DNA of 19,377 nt from Candidatus Zixiibacteriota bacterium (GTDB taxonomy: Bacteria; Zixibacteria; MSB-5A5; GN15; PGXB01), in contig JAAERC010000977.1 in assembly GCA_024230695.1 (NCBI GenBank), forward strand, positions 1 to 19,377, given 5' to 3'. The notes beneath the pieces were generated by a model. The model ran no database searches and had not been told where the DNA came from. It saw only the letters and a program-made list of their open reading frames with translations. Position 1 is the first letter of the stretch; each line of letters opens with the position of its first letter. Positions 8,002 through 16,062 of the stretch are shown piece after piece. The translations under genes and the position numbers were made by a program.

Positions 8002-8041
8002 CTGTCAATCATATTTGAGTTGTCACTAAATTGATTGACAG
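8002..8041 (+). promoter_or_regulatory. 10-bp inverted repeat overlapping the -35 of the giant gene
   Basis: CTGTCAATCA (8002-8011) is perfectly complementary to TGATTGACAG (8032-8041), with a 20-base spacer, and is followed by ATTTTTTATAT. The right arm contains the TTGACA at 8035-8040. It can be read as a terminator insulating the gene, or as an operator for a dimeric regulator covering the -35. Confidence 0.5.
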
Positions 8042-8064
8042 ATTTTTTATATATGGACTATAAA
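8035..8064 (+). promoter_or_regulatory. Promoter of the beta-helix/dockerin gene
   Basis: TTGACA (8035-8040) and TATAAA (8059-8064) are 18 bases apart, which predicts a start near 8071. GGGAG (8081-8085) then stands 8 bases before ATG 8094. The spacing of all three elements is coherent. Confidence 0.6.
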
Positions 8065-8093
8065 ATTATACACAAGCTAAGGGAGAAATTTTC

Positions 8094-11000
8094 ATGAAAA
8101 CAATGAAAAGTAGATGTGTTAAAATTATTGGAATTATTCTGATAACTTTAATAGGCATTGGTGTAAATGCGGCTACGATTGACGTGCCAGCTGATTACGC
8201 AACGATCCAGGCGGCCATTAATGCGGCATCAACCAGTGATGTTATTAATGTAGCGGCCGGAACATATTATGAGACACTTAACATCATAACGGCCGATATA
8301 ACGATTATTGGTGCCAGCCGGACATCGGTGATTATTGATCCGACCGGTCTGGCCTCGAATAACTCCGGTATATATGTTGCAGCAAACAATGTAACACTGC
8401 AATCTTTTACTCTTCAATCGACCATTACCAGCTCATTGCCGCGCTATGGCGTCAAATTTGGTCAGGTTGATGGTTGTACATTAGAAGACGTAACAGTAAG
8501 CGACGCCTACCGAAGCGGTATTGACGCTCTTGGTACAAGCCATCTTACAGTTTCTAATGTATCTTCGCTCGATAACGGCGGACATGGCCTTTCACTTGTT
8601 GACTGTAATTATGTCTCTGTAATAGACATAACTCTAAGTGGCAATGCATGGCAGAATGCCAGTGTTGCAACCTGGGGTCGTTATACTCCTTTGGGGACAA
8701 GCAATATATTCTTTACCGGTACCAATAGTTTTGGTGACCTTTTTCAACTTGAGATGGGCGACTATAATAATCCTGGTGTCGCGCCTGCAGGTAATGCCAT
8801 TATCACTTATAGTACTAATCCCATCGATGGTGCTGATGTAACATTCCAGGCCAGCGATTTTGCCTATGCTCTGCATGGCACACAAAACGATGGTCCCGAT
8901 CAGGAACGCATCTGGTTTTTCTCATCCCTTGCAAATGCGGCTACGGTACCGCCATTGGCACCTATTGGGCATTGGAGCGGCGATGGTATGTATATTGAAA
9001 GTCTTTCGGATGGGTCGCAGTTTTACGCAACACCTGGTTGTAGTATTCAGGCGGCCATTGATGCCGCTTCTGCCGGTGATGTTATCAATGTATCGGCTGG
9101 GACATATACAGAAGCCCTACTTATCAATAAACCATTAACCCTGCTTGGTGCAACTGCTGGTGTAAATAAGAACGGTTACACTGTGCCTTCCGGCTACGCT
9201 TGGGATGATGCGGTTGAAACAATAATAATGCATCCAAATCCATCCGGTGGTTATGTTACAATTGTTGATATCTATGATACCGATGATGTAACTTTCGACG
9301 GATTTATTGTCCAGGAATTGAGTGCCTCTGGCAATCTTAACACCTCACTTATGCGAGTTTATGCTCATTCTAAAGTGATTAGTAATATTGAGGTTGTAAA
9401 CAGTATTATTGGTCCAAATACCAACACTGCATCTCAGGATGGCACTCATGGGCGAATGGGACTATATATTATTAACCATCCTTATGGTACTAACGGTGTT
9501 ACTAACAGTACTTTTGCCGGCAACAAGATCTTTGATTGTAAGGGCAATGGCAATAATATCTTTCTCTGGACATCATATTATGCATATGGTGCCGCCGGAC
9601 CGGCTTCAATGGCCGGGACCGTAATCGAAGATAACGAGATTTATGGTTCTCACCGTAGCGGTATTGAGACTGCCGGTGGTTTCTCTGATCTTGTGATTCG
9701 AAATAATGAGATATATGATAACAGCGAATTACCTGGTGATGCCGCTGGAAAATTGAAATACGGAAATGGCATTTTGCTGATCCGCGGAAGCTCCGATAAA
9801 GTTTCTGACCCACTGACCGCATTTGGTCCTGTAAATCTTACTATTGAAGGAAATAACATTTACGGCAATAGTAAAAATGGTATCTATATGGGGCCCAAAA
9901 ATGATGACGTTACAATCACCAACAATGCCATGTATAACAATGGCTGGGATGGGGTGATTGTCGATCTTAATGGTACCTACTGGAATGCTCAGTTTGAGAC
10001 TGAACCGACTGTTTTACAGTATGCCTGTTATGATTGCTCTAACAATGTTATAGTAATCGCTAATACCATTTATGGAAACGGTACGGCCGGCAATGTGGAT
10101 GCGGAATTTGGCGCGCATGTTAACGGCACTTCGACAAATGGATTTGTGTTAGACGCTTCCGGTAACTGGTGGGGTGATCTAGACCCGAGCGATGATGTTA
10201 TGGGTGATGTCGATTATAATCCATTCTGGATGGCTAATTATATGGGTGATGCTCATACTAGTCCATGGGACTGGGGCGTTGATAATACTGGAACTATAAT
10301 TGATGGTATCGCAACCGCATCGGCTGGAGATAATGTCAATGTCTTTCCTGGTACATATGCTGAAACTTTTACGGTTGATAAATCAGTATCAGTTATTGGT
10401 GCTGGTATAGCTCAAACATTTACATCCGGCGGTATTATTCTTAGTGCCGGAGTATCAGATGTTGTTTTACAGCATCTTTATATTACCGGAGCAGGTGCTT
10501 CGAGTTCAATCATTCGTGCTCATGGCGATAATACGAACTTTACTTTTGACAATTGTGTTGTTGATGGTGAAGGGATTTCCGGCCGATATGGATATTCGGG
10601 TGGTAGCTTAGTTGGTGATGTAGATTTTACCAACAATGAATTCAAAAATGTTGCCAACTGGTCATTGCTTGATTCGAGAAGCGGTAGTGGCGGCGATGGT
10701 TCGGCTATGGGAACGATCACTTTTGCAAACAATAACATACATGAATGTGATGGTACAATTGCATTCCGTGGCCTTTCTACAAACCGGACAGCTGTTGCTA
10801 ACGTATATGGCAATACCTTTACAAATATAGGCGATAATTTCTCAGCACCTTCCCAGCACTGGGCGGCTTTTGAGATAAATAGAACAATTAATCTCAATCT
10901 CTATGACAACACCTTTAATACTGTTGCTCTTGGTGAGTGGGGTGAAGGCCAGGGATTACAGATATGGGATATAGATAATTTAGATGTCCATGACAATCAA

Positions 11001-14000
11001 TTTGTCGATTGCTATCAGGGAATCTGGGTCTATGGAGGAGGAACATTTACCGTTCCCGGTGGATCTATCTATCATAACTCATTTACAGGTTCAACCGATT
11101 ATTCAGTAGGTGTTGATCCGACGGCTATTGGCAGTGGAATTCTTGATGCTGAGGAAAACTATTGGGGTGCTTTACTTTGCCCTGATATAACTCCTCAAAT
11201 CAGCGGTTCAGTTGATTATGATCCGTGGTGTAATGACGATTTCTCAAACTGTGGGCTAGGTTGCCTACTGACTGAAGCCTGGGTCGATGATGATTGGGCA
11301 GGCACAACAAATGGCGATCCTATCAGTGGACATATTTTTGGATATGATGCTTTTGCAACTATTCAGGAAGCAATTGATGCCGTTAATGGAAGTACCGTTC
11401 ACGTAGCTGCTGGTACTTACCGTGAGCAATTGTATATCGATAAGGATCTTGATCTTTTGGGTTCTGGTTCAGTCGATTGTATTATCGAGGCTCCCGATGC
11501 TGGTAGTCGTTCGGCCTATTCGATAACCCAGTGGACCGGCTCGGTTAAAACCATTGATGCTGTCATCGGAGTCAATACAGCGGGTACGGTCAATATCGAT
11601 GGTTTTAAGATCGACGGTCGTGATACAGGTCCGGCCAATTTTTATGGTGTATGCTTCTTTGATACCGACTGTTCAATAAGCAATTGTATCATTGATAATA
11701 TCACTTATTCGGCCAATCCTAGCACATCCTCGATCGTATCTCTACTCGCCGTCCATAGTCTGGGGGCAGCCTTTACGATCGATATAACCGGTAATACAGT
11801 TCCAACCTTCCAAAAGGGCGGCCTTGTCCTTATGGGTCCTGGTTGTGAATTCAGTGTTAATGATAATATTGTAACTGGTCAGGCCAGCGGTAGTCTTGCT
11901 GGTAACTGTATTCAGCTAAGTTATGGTGCCCATGGTTCTACCTCTGGTAACTATGTTGAAGGCACAGCTTATACCGGTGAAGACTGGTCTGCGACCGGTA
12001 TTCTTCTATTTGAGAGCGGTGATGTGTCGATGGATGGCGATGAAGTCTATAATTGCCAATCCGGTATTGATTTTAGTGATTGGGGCTGGATTCATCTTCA
12101 ACCAACAGCTGTTAATTTGAACTTCACCAATCTAAACCTTCATGGTAATGAGTGGCCGCTTGGTGTTCAGTTGAGTCGTGATAATTCAGATGTCAACTTT
12201 ACATTAACTAACAGTGTTATCCTCGATAATGGCGGTGACGGTCTTGATCTTTATGGAACCGACGAAGATATATGGGGCGGTTCTTATTATACTGGCTGGG
12301 AAAATGGTGATTTAACCGCAGTTATAACAGGTTGTACGATTACCAATTCATTTTATGATGGTATCTGGGCGGCTGATCTTTCAGGTAATGCCAGCAATAC
12401 ATCTGATATAGATGTTCATGGTTGTTATTTCAGCGGCAATACCAGTTCAGCTGTTAATAACTCTATGCCTGAAACTGTTGATGCAACCGGTTGTTACTGG
12501 GATGATCCGACTGGTGCAACAGTTGGTTCGCGCTCACGTTCATCACGTTCAGTAAGAAGTTTGACTAGTCCTTATGGGGACGACCTGCCTAAAAAGGCCG
12601 CGACCATTACTACTTCGTACAATGATACTCGCGGAAGTGGTGAAACCGTTTTGGGACCGATCTCATATTCACCTTTCTGGATGGCGAATTATATTGGCGA
12701 TGCCCATACCAGCCCATGGTCATGGGGCGTTGACAATACAGGTACAATCGGTGATGGTTATGCCACGGCGTCGTCAGGTGATAATATTACCGTTTATGCC
12801 GGATCATACACTGAACAAGTCACACTGACTCCTGGTAAAGATATCACTCTCGTGGGTGAAGATCGTGATCTTGTCACATGGATTGCACCCGCAGGTAGTA
12901 AATGTCTTACTGGTAATATGACCGGATATACCGGTGATATGAATTATGAAGTCTCCGGATTTACCTTCAATTGCCGTGCTTTGGCTACTGCGACGTATGG
13001 TGCCGGTGTGTATATCTACCGCGCAACTAATGGCCCGTTGATGCTCAGTATTCACGACAACAAGTTTATTGAAGATCGTGCCTCGGGAGATGATTCCCAT
13101 TGGGCAACGTCTATTTTTGCTTGTCACAATCGATTTGCTGAACGTGATGGTTTTGGTGACGCTCCGGTTTTGATATTTGATAATATTGATGAGACTTGGG
13201 GTGGCATGACAATGTCAAACACCCGGGCATTTGATATCTATGGCAATACCTTTGATGGTTGTAGCGATGCCATCTACAATGGCCATGGATGCCCTGACAG
13301 TGATCCGACATTGTTCTTTGGCGATCATCATATTTATGATAATATCTTCATGAATGCGAGCGATGATCTGCATTCGAGCACTACTCCTGCTCTTGATTGG
13401 CAGTATTATGGTGCCGGAGCGGGAACCCATATGCCGAGCATTATTGAAGACAATACCTTTGAAGATAATGATGTGGCGATGAGGTTTGTTTTTGATACCG
13501 ATATGACATACCCGGCCCATGATGTTACAGGCAACAGTTTCATAAATAATGGAATGGCTGTGATTGTTGATGGTGCTTTTGCATCTACTTTGGATGCTGA
13601 GGAAAATTATTGGGGGACGCTCAGTTGTCCAGTTGTGGCATCAAATGTTACAGGTCCTGTTGATTATGAACCATGGTGTAATTCTGATTTCTCATTTTGT
13701 GGGTTTGCCTGTTCGTTGGCCGAGGTCTGGGTAGACGATGACTGGGTCGGTACCGCGGAAGGAACCAATGTTGGCGGACATATTTTTGGTTATGACGCTT
13801 TTGATGTAATTGCAGACGGTGTCAACGCTGTCTCAGACGCAGGAACCGTTCATGTTTTTGACGGCAACTATGATATTCCGATAAATATCGATAGCCGCAC
13901 AGGCGTGAGTATTCTTGGTGAATCCGAGGCGGGAACGATATTTAAACCGGCAACCACACTTGATTGGGGATTTGCTCCGTATGACGCTGGTCGCCAAGCC

Positions 14001-15482
14001 GCGATCCGTGTATTTGGTTCAACCGGCGTTACCCTAAGCAATATGACAATGGATTTTGATCTGATTAAAGCGGATAATACTTTTGGCTTACTTTTCTGGA
14101 ATTCTGCTGGAGAAATTTCTAATAATACTCTCCAGAATATGAATACAGCCGGATATTATGAATTTATATCTTACCTGCGGGCTCCTGACTATACCGATGG
14201 CGCTCGAGCTCAGATAGATATATTGAATAATACATTCCTCAAAACTGGTCGTGTTGGAGTAGTTGCTCATGATTATATCAACCTTCTTGTTGAGGGTAAT
14301 AGCTTTGATATGGTCGTTGATGATTTTGGATATGCAATCGAATTAGGCTCTGCGGCCACAGGTACTATTAGAGATAATATCTTTAGTAATTATGATACCT
14401 GGGCGGCGACCGATCAATCGACTGTATCGGCTATATATGTTGAGAACTCTTTCACTATGGGAATAGTCGATCCTATAAGCAAGCCGGTTGTTATTGAAGG
14501 AAATGAAATTACCAGTTGCCAGTATGGCATAATTGTTGGAAATGAGGTCCCGGGATATGCCGGCAATGTTGATATTGTCGTAACTATCGAGGATAATAAT
14601 ATTTACGATAATTCAACATCTGGCTCGCTTACAAGCGGTGCGATTCTACTCACCGATGAAGGCAAAGATGCTGGTTCTTCAATAAATGCAACTGTTCATA
14701 ATAATATGATCTACAATAATGGTGATTATGGACTCTTAATAAACACCGATGGTAATGGCGATATCTCCTCGACTCTAACAGAAAATATATTTGCTGAGAA
14801 TTATACCGGTGTTAGTATTAAGGATTATGCCACAATATCAACAAGTTCATACAGTATGATCGTCCATCATAATTTCTTTGACAATTTCCTTAATGCCGAA
14901 GATGATGTTGCTGGTGGATATTGGGATGATTTGACAACCAATGAAGGTAACTGCTGGAGCGATTGGGAAACAAATGTTGGTTACCCGCTTCACTATACAA
15001 TTAGTGGAAATGCTGATGCTCGAGACAGAAAGCCAAACCGTGCCAATTGCGATGGCATGGGCGATTGTGAGACTGGTGAAGCAAATGGTGAGGCACCAAT
15101 TAACATCCTTGATATAGTTTATCTCATTAATTTTAAATATAAGGAAGGTCCTGACCCAATACCGTACGCATTGTGTAGTGGCGATCCTAATTGCGATTGC
15201 GAAATCAATATTCTGGATATTGTTTATCTTATTAACTTTAAATACAAGGAAGGTCCGGCCCCATGTGGAGGTTCAGATTGGATGTTTGCCTGTAAACTTC
15301 CAATCAGAGGCGAAACACCGGCCAAATCAGTTGTTTCACTTGATCCGATCAACGAAGAAATTTCTGCGAATGAAGTAGTTTCAAAAGATCAGATCAATGA
15401 AAAAACTCTGGAAATTCCATTAGTTTCAGATGAGTTGATAAACGATACAAAAAAGGTAAACTCCTTCTCTGCGTTTAAGTAG
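8094..15482 (+). CDS. Giant secreted right-handed beta-helix protein with C-terminal dockerin pair
   Basis: 2462 residues. The signal peptide (1-26) ends VNA before Ala27. At least six modules open with the same pattern, IQAAI(N/D)AA..GD.I.V..GTY.E.L.I......G, at about 31, 317, 735, 1086, 1553 and 1902. Each continues with many parallel beta-helix coils (NNIYGNSKNGI, NEIYDNSE, GNTFTNIG). Modules often close with (E)N(Y/W)WG...P...V(D/S)Y.P(F/W). This is the pectate-lyase/NosD-like fold, but no catalytic site can be picked out, so the target (polysaccharide or surface binding) is unknown. A super-repeat of about 817 residues is present (starts 711 and 1528). The C-terminus has two dockerin-like repeats (about 2320-2390) and then a 60-residue charged tail. 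The protein is acidic and Thr/Ser/Asn-rich. It has its own promoter and terminator. It is probably exported by Sec and then exposed or secreted. Confidence 0.93.
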   Translation: MKTMKSRCVKIIGIILITLIGIGVNAATIDVPADYATIQAAINAASTSDVINVAAGTYYETLNIITADITIIGASRTSVIIDPTGLASNNSGIYVAANNVTLQSFTLQSTITSSLPRYGVKFGQVDGCTLEDVTVSDAYRSGIDALGTSHLTVSNVSSLDNGGHGLSLVDCNYVSVIDITLSGNAWQNASVATWGRYTPLGTSNIFFTGTNSFGDLFQLEMGDYNNPGVAPAGNAIITYSTNPIDGADVTFQASDFAYALHGTQNDGPDQERIWFFSSLANAATVPPLAPIGHWSGDGMYIESLSDGSQFYATPGCSIQAAIDAASAGDVINVSAGTYTEALLINKPLTLLGATAGVNKNGYTVPSGYAWDDAVETIIMHPNPSGGYVTIVDIYDTDDVTFDGFIVQELSASGNLNTSLMRVYAHSKVISNIEVVNSIIGPNTNTASQDGTHGRMGLYIINHPYGTNGVTNSTFAGNKIFDCKGNGNNIFLWTSYYAYGAAGPASMAGTVIEDNEIYGSHRSGIETAGGFSDLVIRNNEIYDNSELPGDAAGKLKYGNGILLIRGSSDKVSDPLTAFGPVNLTIEGNNIYGNSKNGIYMGPKNDDVTITNNAMYNNGWDGVIVDLNGTYWNAQFETEPTVLQYACYDCSNNVIVIANTIYGNGTAGNVDAEFGAHVNGTSTNGFVLDASGNWWGDLDPSDDVMGDVDYNPFWMANYMGDAHTSPWDWGVDNTGTIIDGIATASAGDNVNVFPGTYAETFTVDKSVSVIGAGIAQTFTSGGIILSAGVSDVVLQHLYITGAGASSSIIRAHGDNTNFTFDNCVVDGEGISGRYGYSGGSLVGDVDFTNNEFKNVANWSLLDSRSGSGGDGSAMGTITFANNNIHECDGTIAFRGLSTNRTAVANVYGNTFTNIGDNFSAPSQHWAAFEINRTINLNLYDNTFNTVALGEWGEGQGLQIWDIDNLDVHDNQFVDCYQGIWVYGGGTFTVPGGSIYHNSFTGSTDYSVGVDPTAIGSGILDAEENYWGALLCPDITPQISGSVDYDPWCNDDFSNCGLGCLLTEAWVDDDWAGTTNGDPISGHIFGYDAFATIQEAIDAVNGSTVHVAAGTYREQLYIDKDLDLLGSGSVDCIIEAPDAGSRSAYSITQWTGSVKTIDAVIGVNTAGTVNIDGFKIDGRDTGPANFYGVCFFDTDCSISNCIIDNITYSANPSTSSIVSLLAVHSLGAAFTIDITGNTVPTFQKGGLVLMGPGCEFSVNDNIVTGQASGSLAGNCIQLSYGAHGSTSGNYVEGTAYTGEDWSATGILLFESGDVSMDGDEVYNCQSGIDFSDWGWIHLQPTAVNLNFTNLNLHGNEWPLGVQLSRDNSDVNFTLTNSVILDNGGDGLDLYGTDEDIWGGSYYTGWENGDLTAVITGCTITNSFYDGIWAADLSGNASNTSDIDVHGCYFSGNTSSAVNNSMPETVDATGCYWDDPTGATVGSRSRSSRSVRSLTSPYGDDLPKKAATITTSYNDTRGSGETVLGPISYSPFWMANYIGDAHTSPWSWGVDNTGTIGDGYATASSGDNITVYAGSYTEQVTLTPGKDITLVGEDRDLVTWIAPAGSKCLTGNMTGYTGDMNYEVSGFTFNCRALATATYGAGVYIYRATNGPLMLSIHDNKFIEDRASGDDSHWATSIFACHNRFAERDGFGDAPVLIFDNIDETWGGMTMSNTRAFDIYGNTFDGCSDAIYNGHGCPDSDPTLFFGDHHIYDNIFMNASDDLHSSTTPALDWQYYGAGAGTHMPSIIEDNTFEDNDVAMRFVFDTDMTYPAHDVTGNSFINNGMAVIVDGAFASTLDAEENYWGTLSCPVVASNVTGPVDYEPWCNSDFSFCGFACSLAEVWVDDDWVGTAEGTNVGGHIFGYDAFDVIADGVNAVSDAGTVHVFDGNYDIPINIDSRTGVSILGESEAGTIFKPATTLDWGFAPYDAGRQAAIRVFGSTGVTLSNMTMDFDLIKADNTFGLLFWNSAGEISNNTLQNMNTAGYYEFISYLRAPDYTDGARAQIDILNNTFLKTGRVGVVAHDYINLLVEGNSFDMVVDDFGYAIELGSAATGTIRDNIFSNYDTWAATDQSTVSAIYVENSFTMGIVDPISKPVVIEGNEITSCQYGIIVGNEVPGYAGNVDIVVTIEDNNIYDNSTSGSLTSGAILLTDEGKDAGSSINATVHNNMIYNNGDYGLLINTDGNGDISSTLTENIFAENYTGVSIKDYATISTSSYSMIVHHNFFDNFLNAEDDVAGGYWDDLTTNEGNCWSDWETNVGYPLHYTISGNADARDRKPNRANCDGMGDCETGEANGEAPINILDIVYLINFKYKEGPDPIPYALCSGDPNCDCEINILDIVYLINFKYKEGPAPCGGSDWMFACKLPIRGETPAKSVVSLDPINEEISANEVVSKDQINEKTLEIPLVSDELINDTKKVNSFSAFK
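10224..12674 (+). repeat. Super-repeat unit A inside the beta-helix gene
   Basis: Residues 711-1527. It begins FWMANYMGDAHTSPW and contains beta-helix module 3, an ENYWG...VDYDPWC closure, a linker with Trp1063 (AWVDDDW...GHIFGYDAF), and module 4. The same order recurs in unit B at a nearly constant distance (817 residues at the FWMANY start, 816 at the WVDDDW linker). Confidence 0.8.
12675..15010 (+). repeat. Super-repeat unit B inside the beta-helix gene
   Basis: Starts at residue 1528 (FWMANYIGDAHTSPW). It has module 5, ENYWG...VDYEPWC, a linker with Trp1879 (VWVDDDW...GHIFGYDAF), and module 6. It ends near the dockerin region. The end is approximate. Nucleotide similarity to unit A is highest at the start and the linker and much lower in the coils, so the duplication is old. 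Confidence 0.75.
15099..15152 (+). repeat. Dockerin-like repeat 1 (coding)
   Basis: Encodes INILDIVYLINFKYKEGP (2336-2353), preceded by a degenerate calcium loop E-x-N-x-E-x-x-I-N-x-x-D. It forms a pair with the copy 105 bases downstream. Confidence 0.85.
15204..15257 (+). repeat. Dockerin-like repeat 2 (coding)
   Basis: Encodes the identical 18 residues (2371-2388). It is preceded by a canonical dockerin calcium loop, D-x-N-x-D-x-E-I-N-x-x-D (within SGDPNCDCEINILD). Confidence 0.88.
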
Positions 15483-15496
15483 AGCCTTTCATTAAA

Positions 15497-15530
15497 AAAA
15501 TGGACCCGCTCCAAAGCGGGTCCATTTTTA
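15497..15530. terminator. Intrinsic terminator after the beta-helix gene
   Basis: A perfect 14-bp stem (AAAATGGACCCGCT at 15497-15510 with its complement at 15515-15528) has a CCAA loop, with A-runs before and T-runs after it. It works in both directions and starts 14 bases after the stop codon. Confidence 0.95.
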
Positions 15531-15653
15531 TTATAAATCTAATAATTTTCTAACCATTTCCTAACCGTGAACTACACAGAACTCAACTAATGTTACCTCA
15601 TCCGATTACGCATAATTCATTGATCCTTATGAAATTACACAAAATACCCCGCG

Positions 15654-15672
15654 TCGAATCCTACCTCCTCCG
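15654..15672 (+). repeat. Putative attachment site, distal copy of the tRNA-Ser 3' end
   Basis: TCGAATCCTACCTCCTCCG is identical to 6871-6889. The bases before it (CCCCGCG) do not continue as a tRNA. After it comes TTTGGG rather than CCA, so the match ends exactly at the discriminator base. Confidence 0.7.
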
Positions 15673-15681
15673 TTTGGGTGG

Positions 15682-15704
15682 CCCACCATTTATGGTGGGT
15701 TTCT
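15682..15704 (+). terminator. Hairpin just after the distal att copy, possibly the original tRNA-Ser terminator
   Basis: CCCACCA (15682-15688), loop TTTA, TGGTGGG (15693-15699), then TTTCT. It stands 9 bases after the tRNA-like end, where a tRNA terminator would be expected. No such hairpin follows the intact tRNA at 6893. Confidence 0.6.
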
Positions 15705-16062
15705 AACAAATTCACTACAACATCACCGTTAATTTTTATCCTAACACATCAATAGCGAACATAATAAAGGAGAAGCATGTCTAAAAGAAAAAAGACCTAA
15801 ATGCGGACATATCAGAATCAACATCAACTTGATAGTTTTTTCTCAAAAGTGAAGAAACGAACCCATTTTGCTGGAAGGTTATGGGGATGAATAGCTTACC
15901 ATGAATTTATGAAATTGCCGCATCGTTTTCCGCCAAAACTATTGACCACCCGACAGTATATATTATTTTGTGGCGTGATTAGATGTTTGCATCGTATATT
16001 TGTTTATAATAGGAAATATATTACTCTGTTGACAACAGTTAGGATATAGGAATTTGATAAAG

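Larger units (their letters stand above)
6893..8093. other. 1.2-kb region without a convincing gene
   Basis: This stretch is visibly AT-rich and has dense stops in all frames. Small structures seen: a 22-base direct repeat of AAAACACC (7404-7411, 7426-7433), each followed by an AATAA-like string; a 7-bp hairpin TAATTGT/ACAATTA (7650-7656, 7665-7671); a run of seven G (about 7680-7686); and a hairpin ACTTAC/GTAAGT (7733-7748). A frame of about 40 codons on the minus strand (roughly 7290-7165, reading ...SKNKRALDNIAKVKSLKGKIADIHIYPIPQEE) looks slightly protein-like but has no start and ends at a stop. It could be a gene remnant. The 65-codon GTG frame at 7837 has an unlikely composition. The region could hold a non-coding RNA or the remains of an integrase gene. 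Neither is demonstrated. Confidence 0.5.
6871..15672. mobile_element. Putative tRNA-Ser-integrated genomic island (about 8.8 kb, no integrase seen)
   Basis: Bounded by two identical 19-base copies of the tRNA-Ser 3' end in direct orientation. Inside are about 1.2 kb of AT-rich DNA with no convincing gene, then the 7.4-kb beta-helix/dockerin gene and its terminator. The distal boundary has no tRNA body on its left, so it is not a second tRNA gene. A recombinase would normally lie next to the tRNA, and I find none in any frame. The island is therefore decayed, depends on another element's recombinase, or arose by another recombination between tRNA copies. Confidence 0.5.
15483..16062. other. 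Intergenic region between the giant gene and thyX
   Basis: From left to right it holds the terminator, the distal 19-base tRNA-Ser copy, a CCCACCA hairpin, and about 350 AT-rich bases. AAAGGAG (about 15767-15773) precedes an ATG at 15777 that opens only a 7-codon frame (MSKRKKT, stop). The same frame then runs on with one internal stop to 16049, so it could be a decayed small gene, but the number of stops is near what chance gives. TATAAT at 16005-16010 is a good -10 for thyX, without a clear -35. Confidence 0.5.

Noticed and set aside
7837..8034. A 65-codon frame with a GTG start before the giant gene
   Set aside because: It has no convincing ribosome site and an odd mix of Cys, His, Asn and Arg. 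It spans the inverted-repeat region and is followed directly by the promoter of the next gene.
10224..15010. The repeats as a CRISPR array or insertion sequences
   Set aside because: The repeats are in-frame protein modules with divergent DNA, and there are no uniform spacers, inverted ends or transposase.
15601..15672. A second, degenerate tRNA-Ser gene around the distal repeat
   Set aside because: The 60 bases before the 19-base match show no acceptor, D or anticodon arm, so only the 3' fragment is present.
15777..16049. A small gene starting MSKRKKT after a good AAAGGAG site
   Set aside because: It stops after 7 codons, and the continuing frame has another stop. The number of stops in 90 codons is near chance for AT-rich DNA, and I recognise no family.
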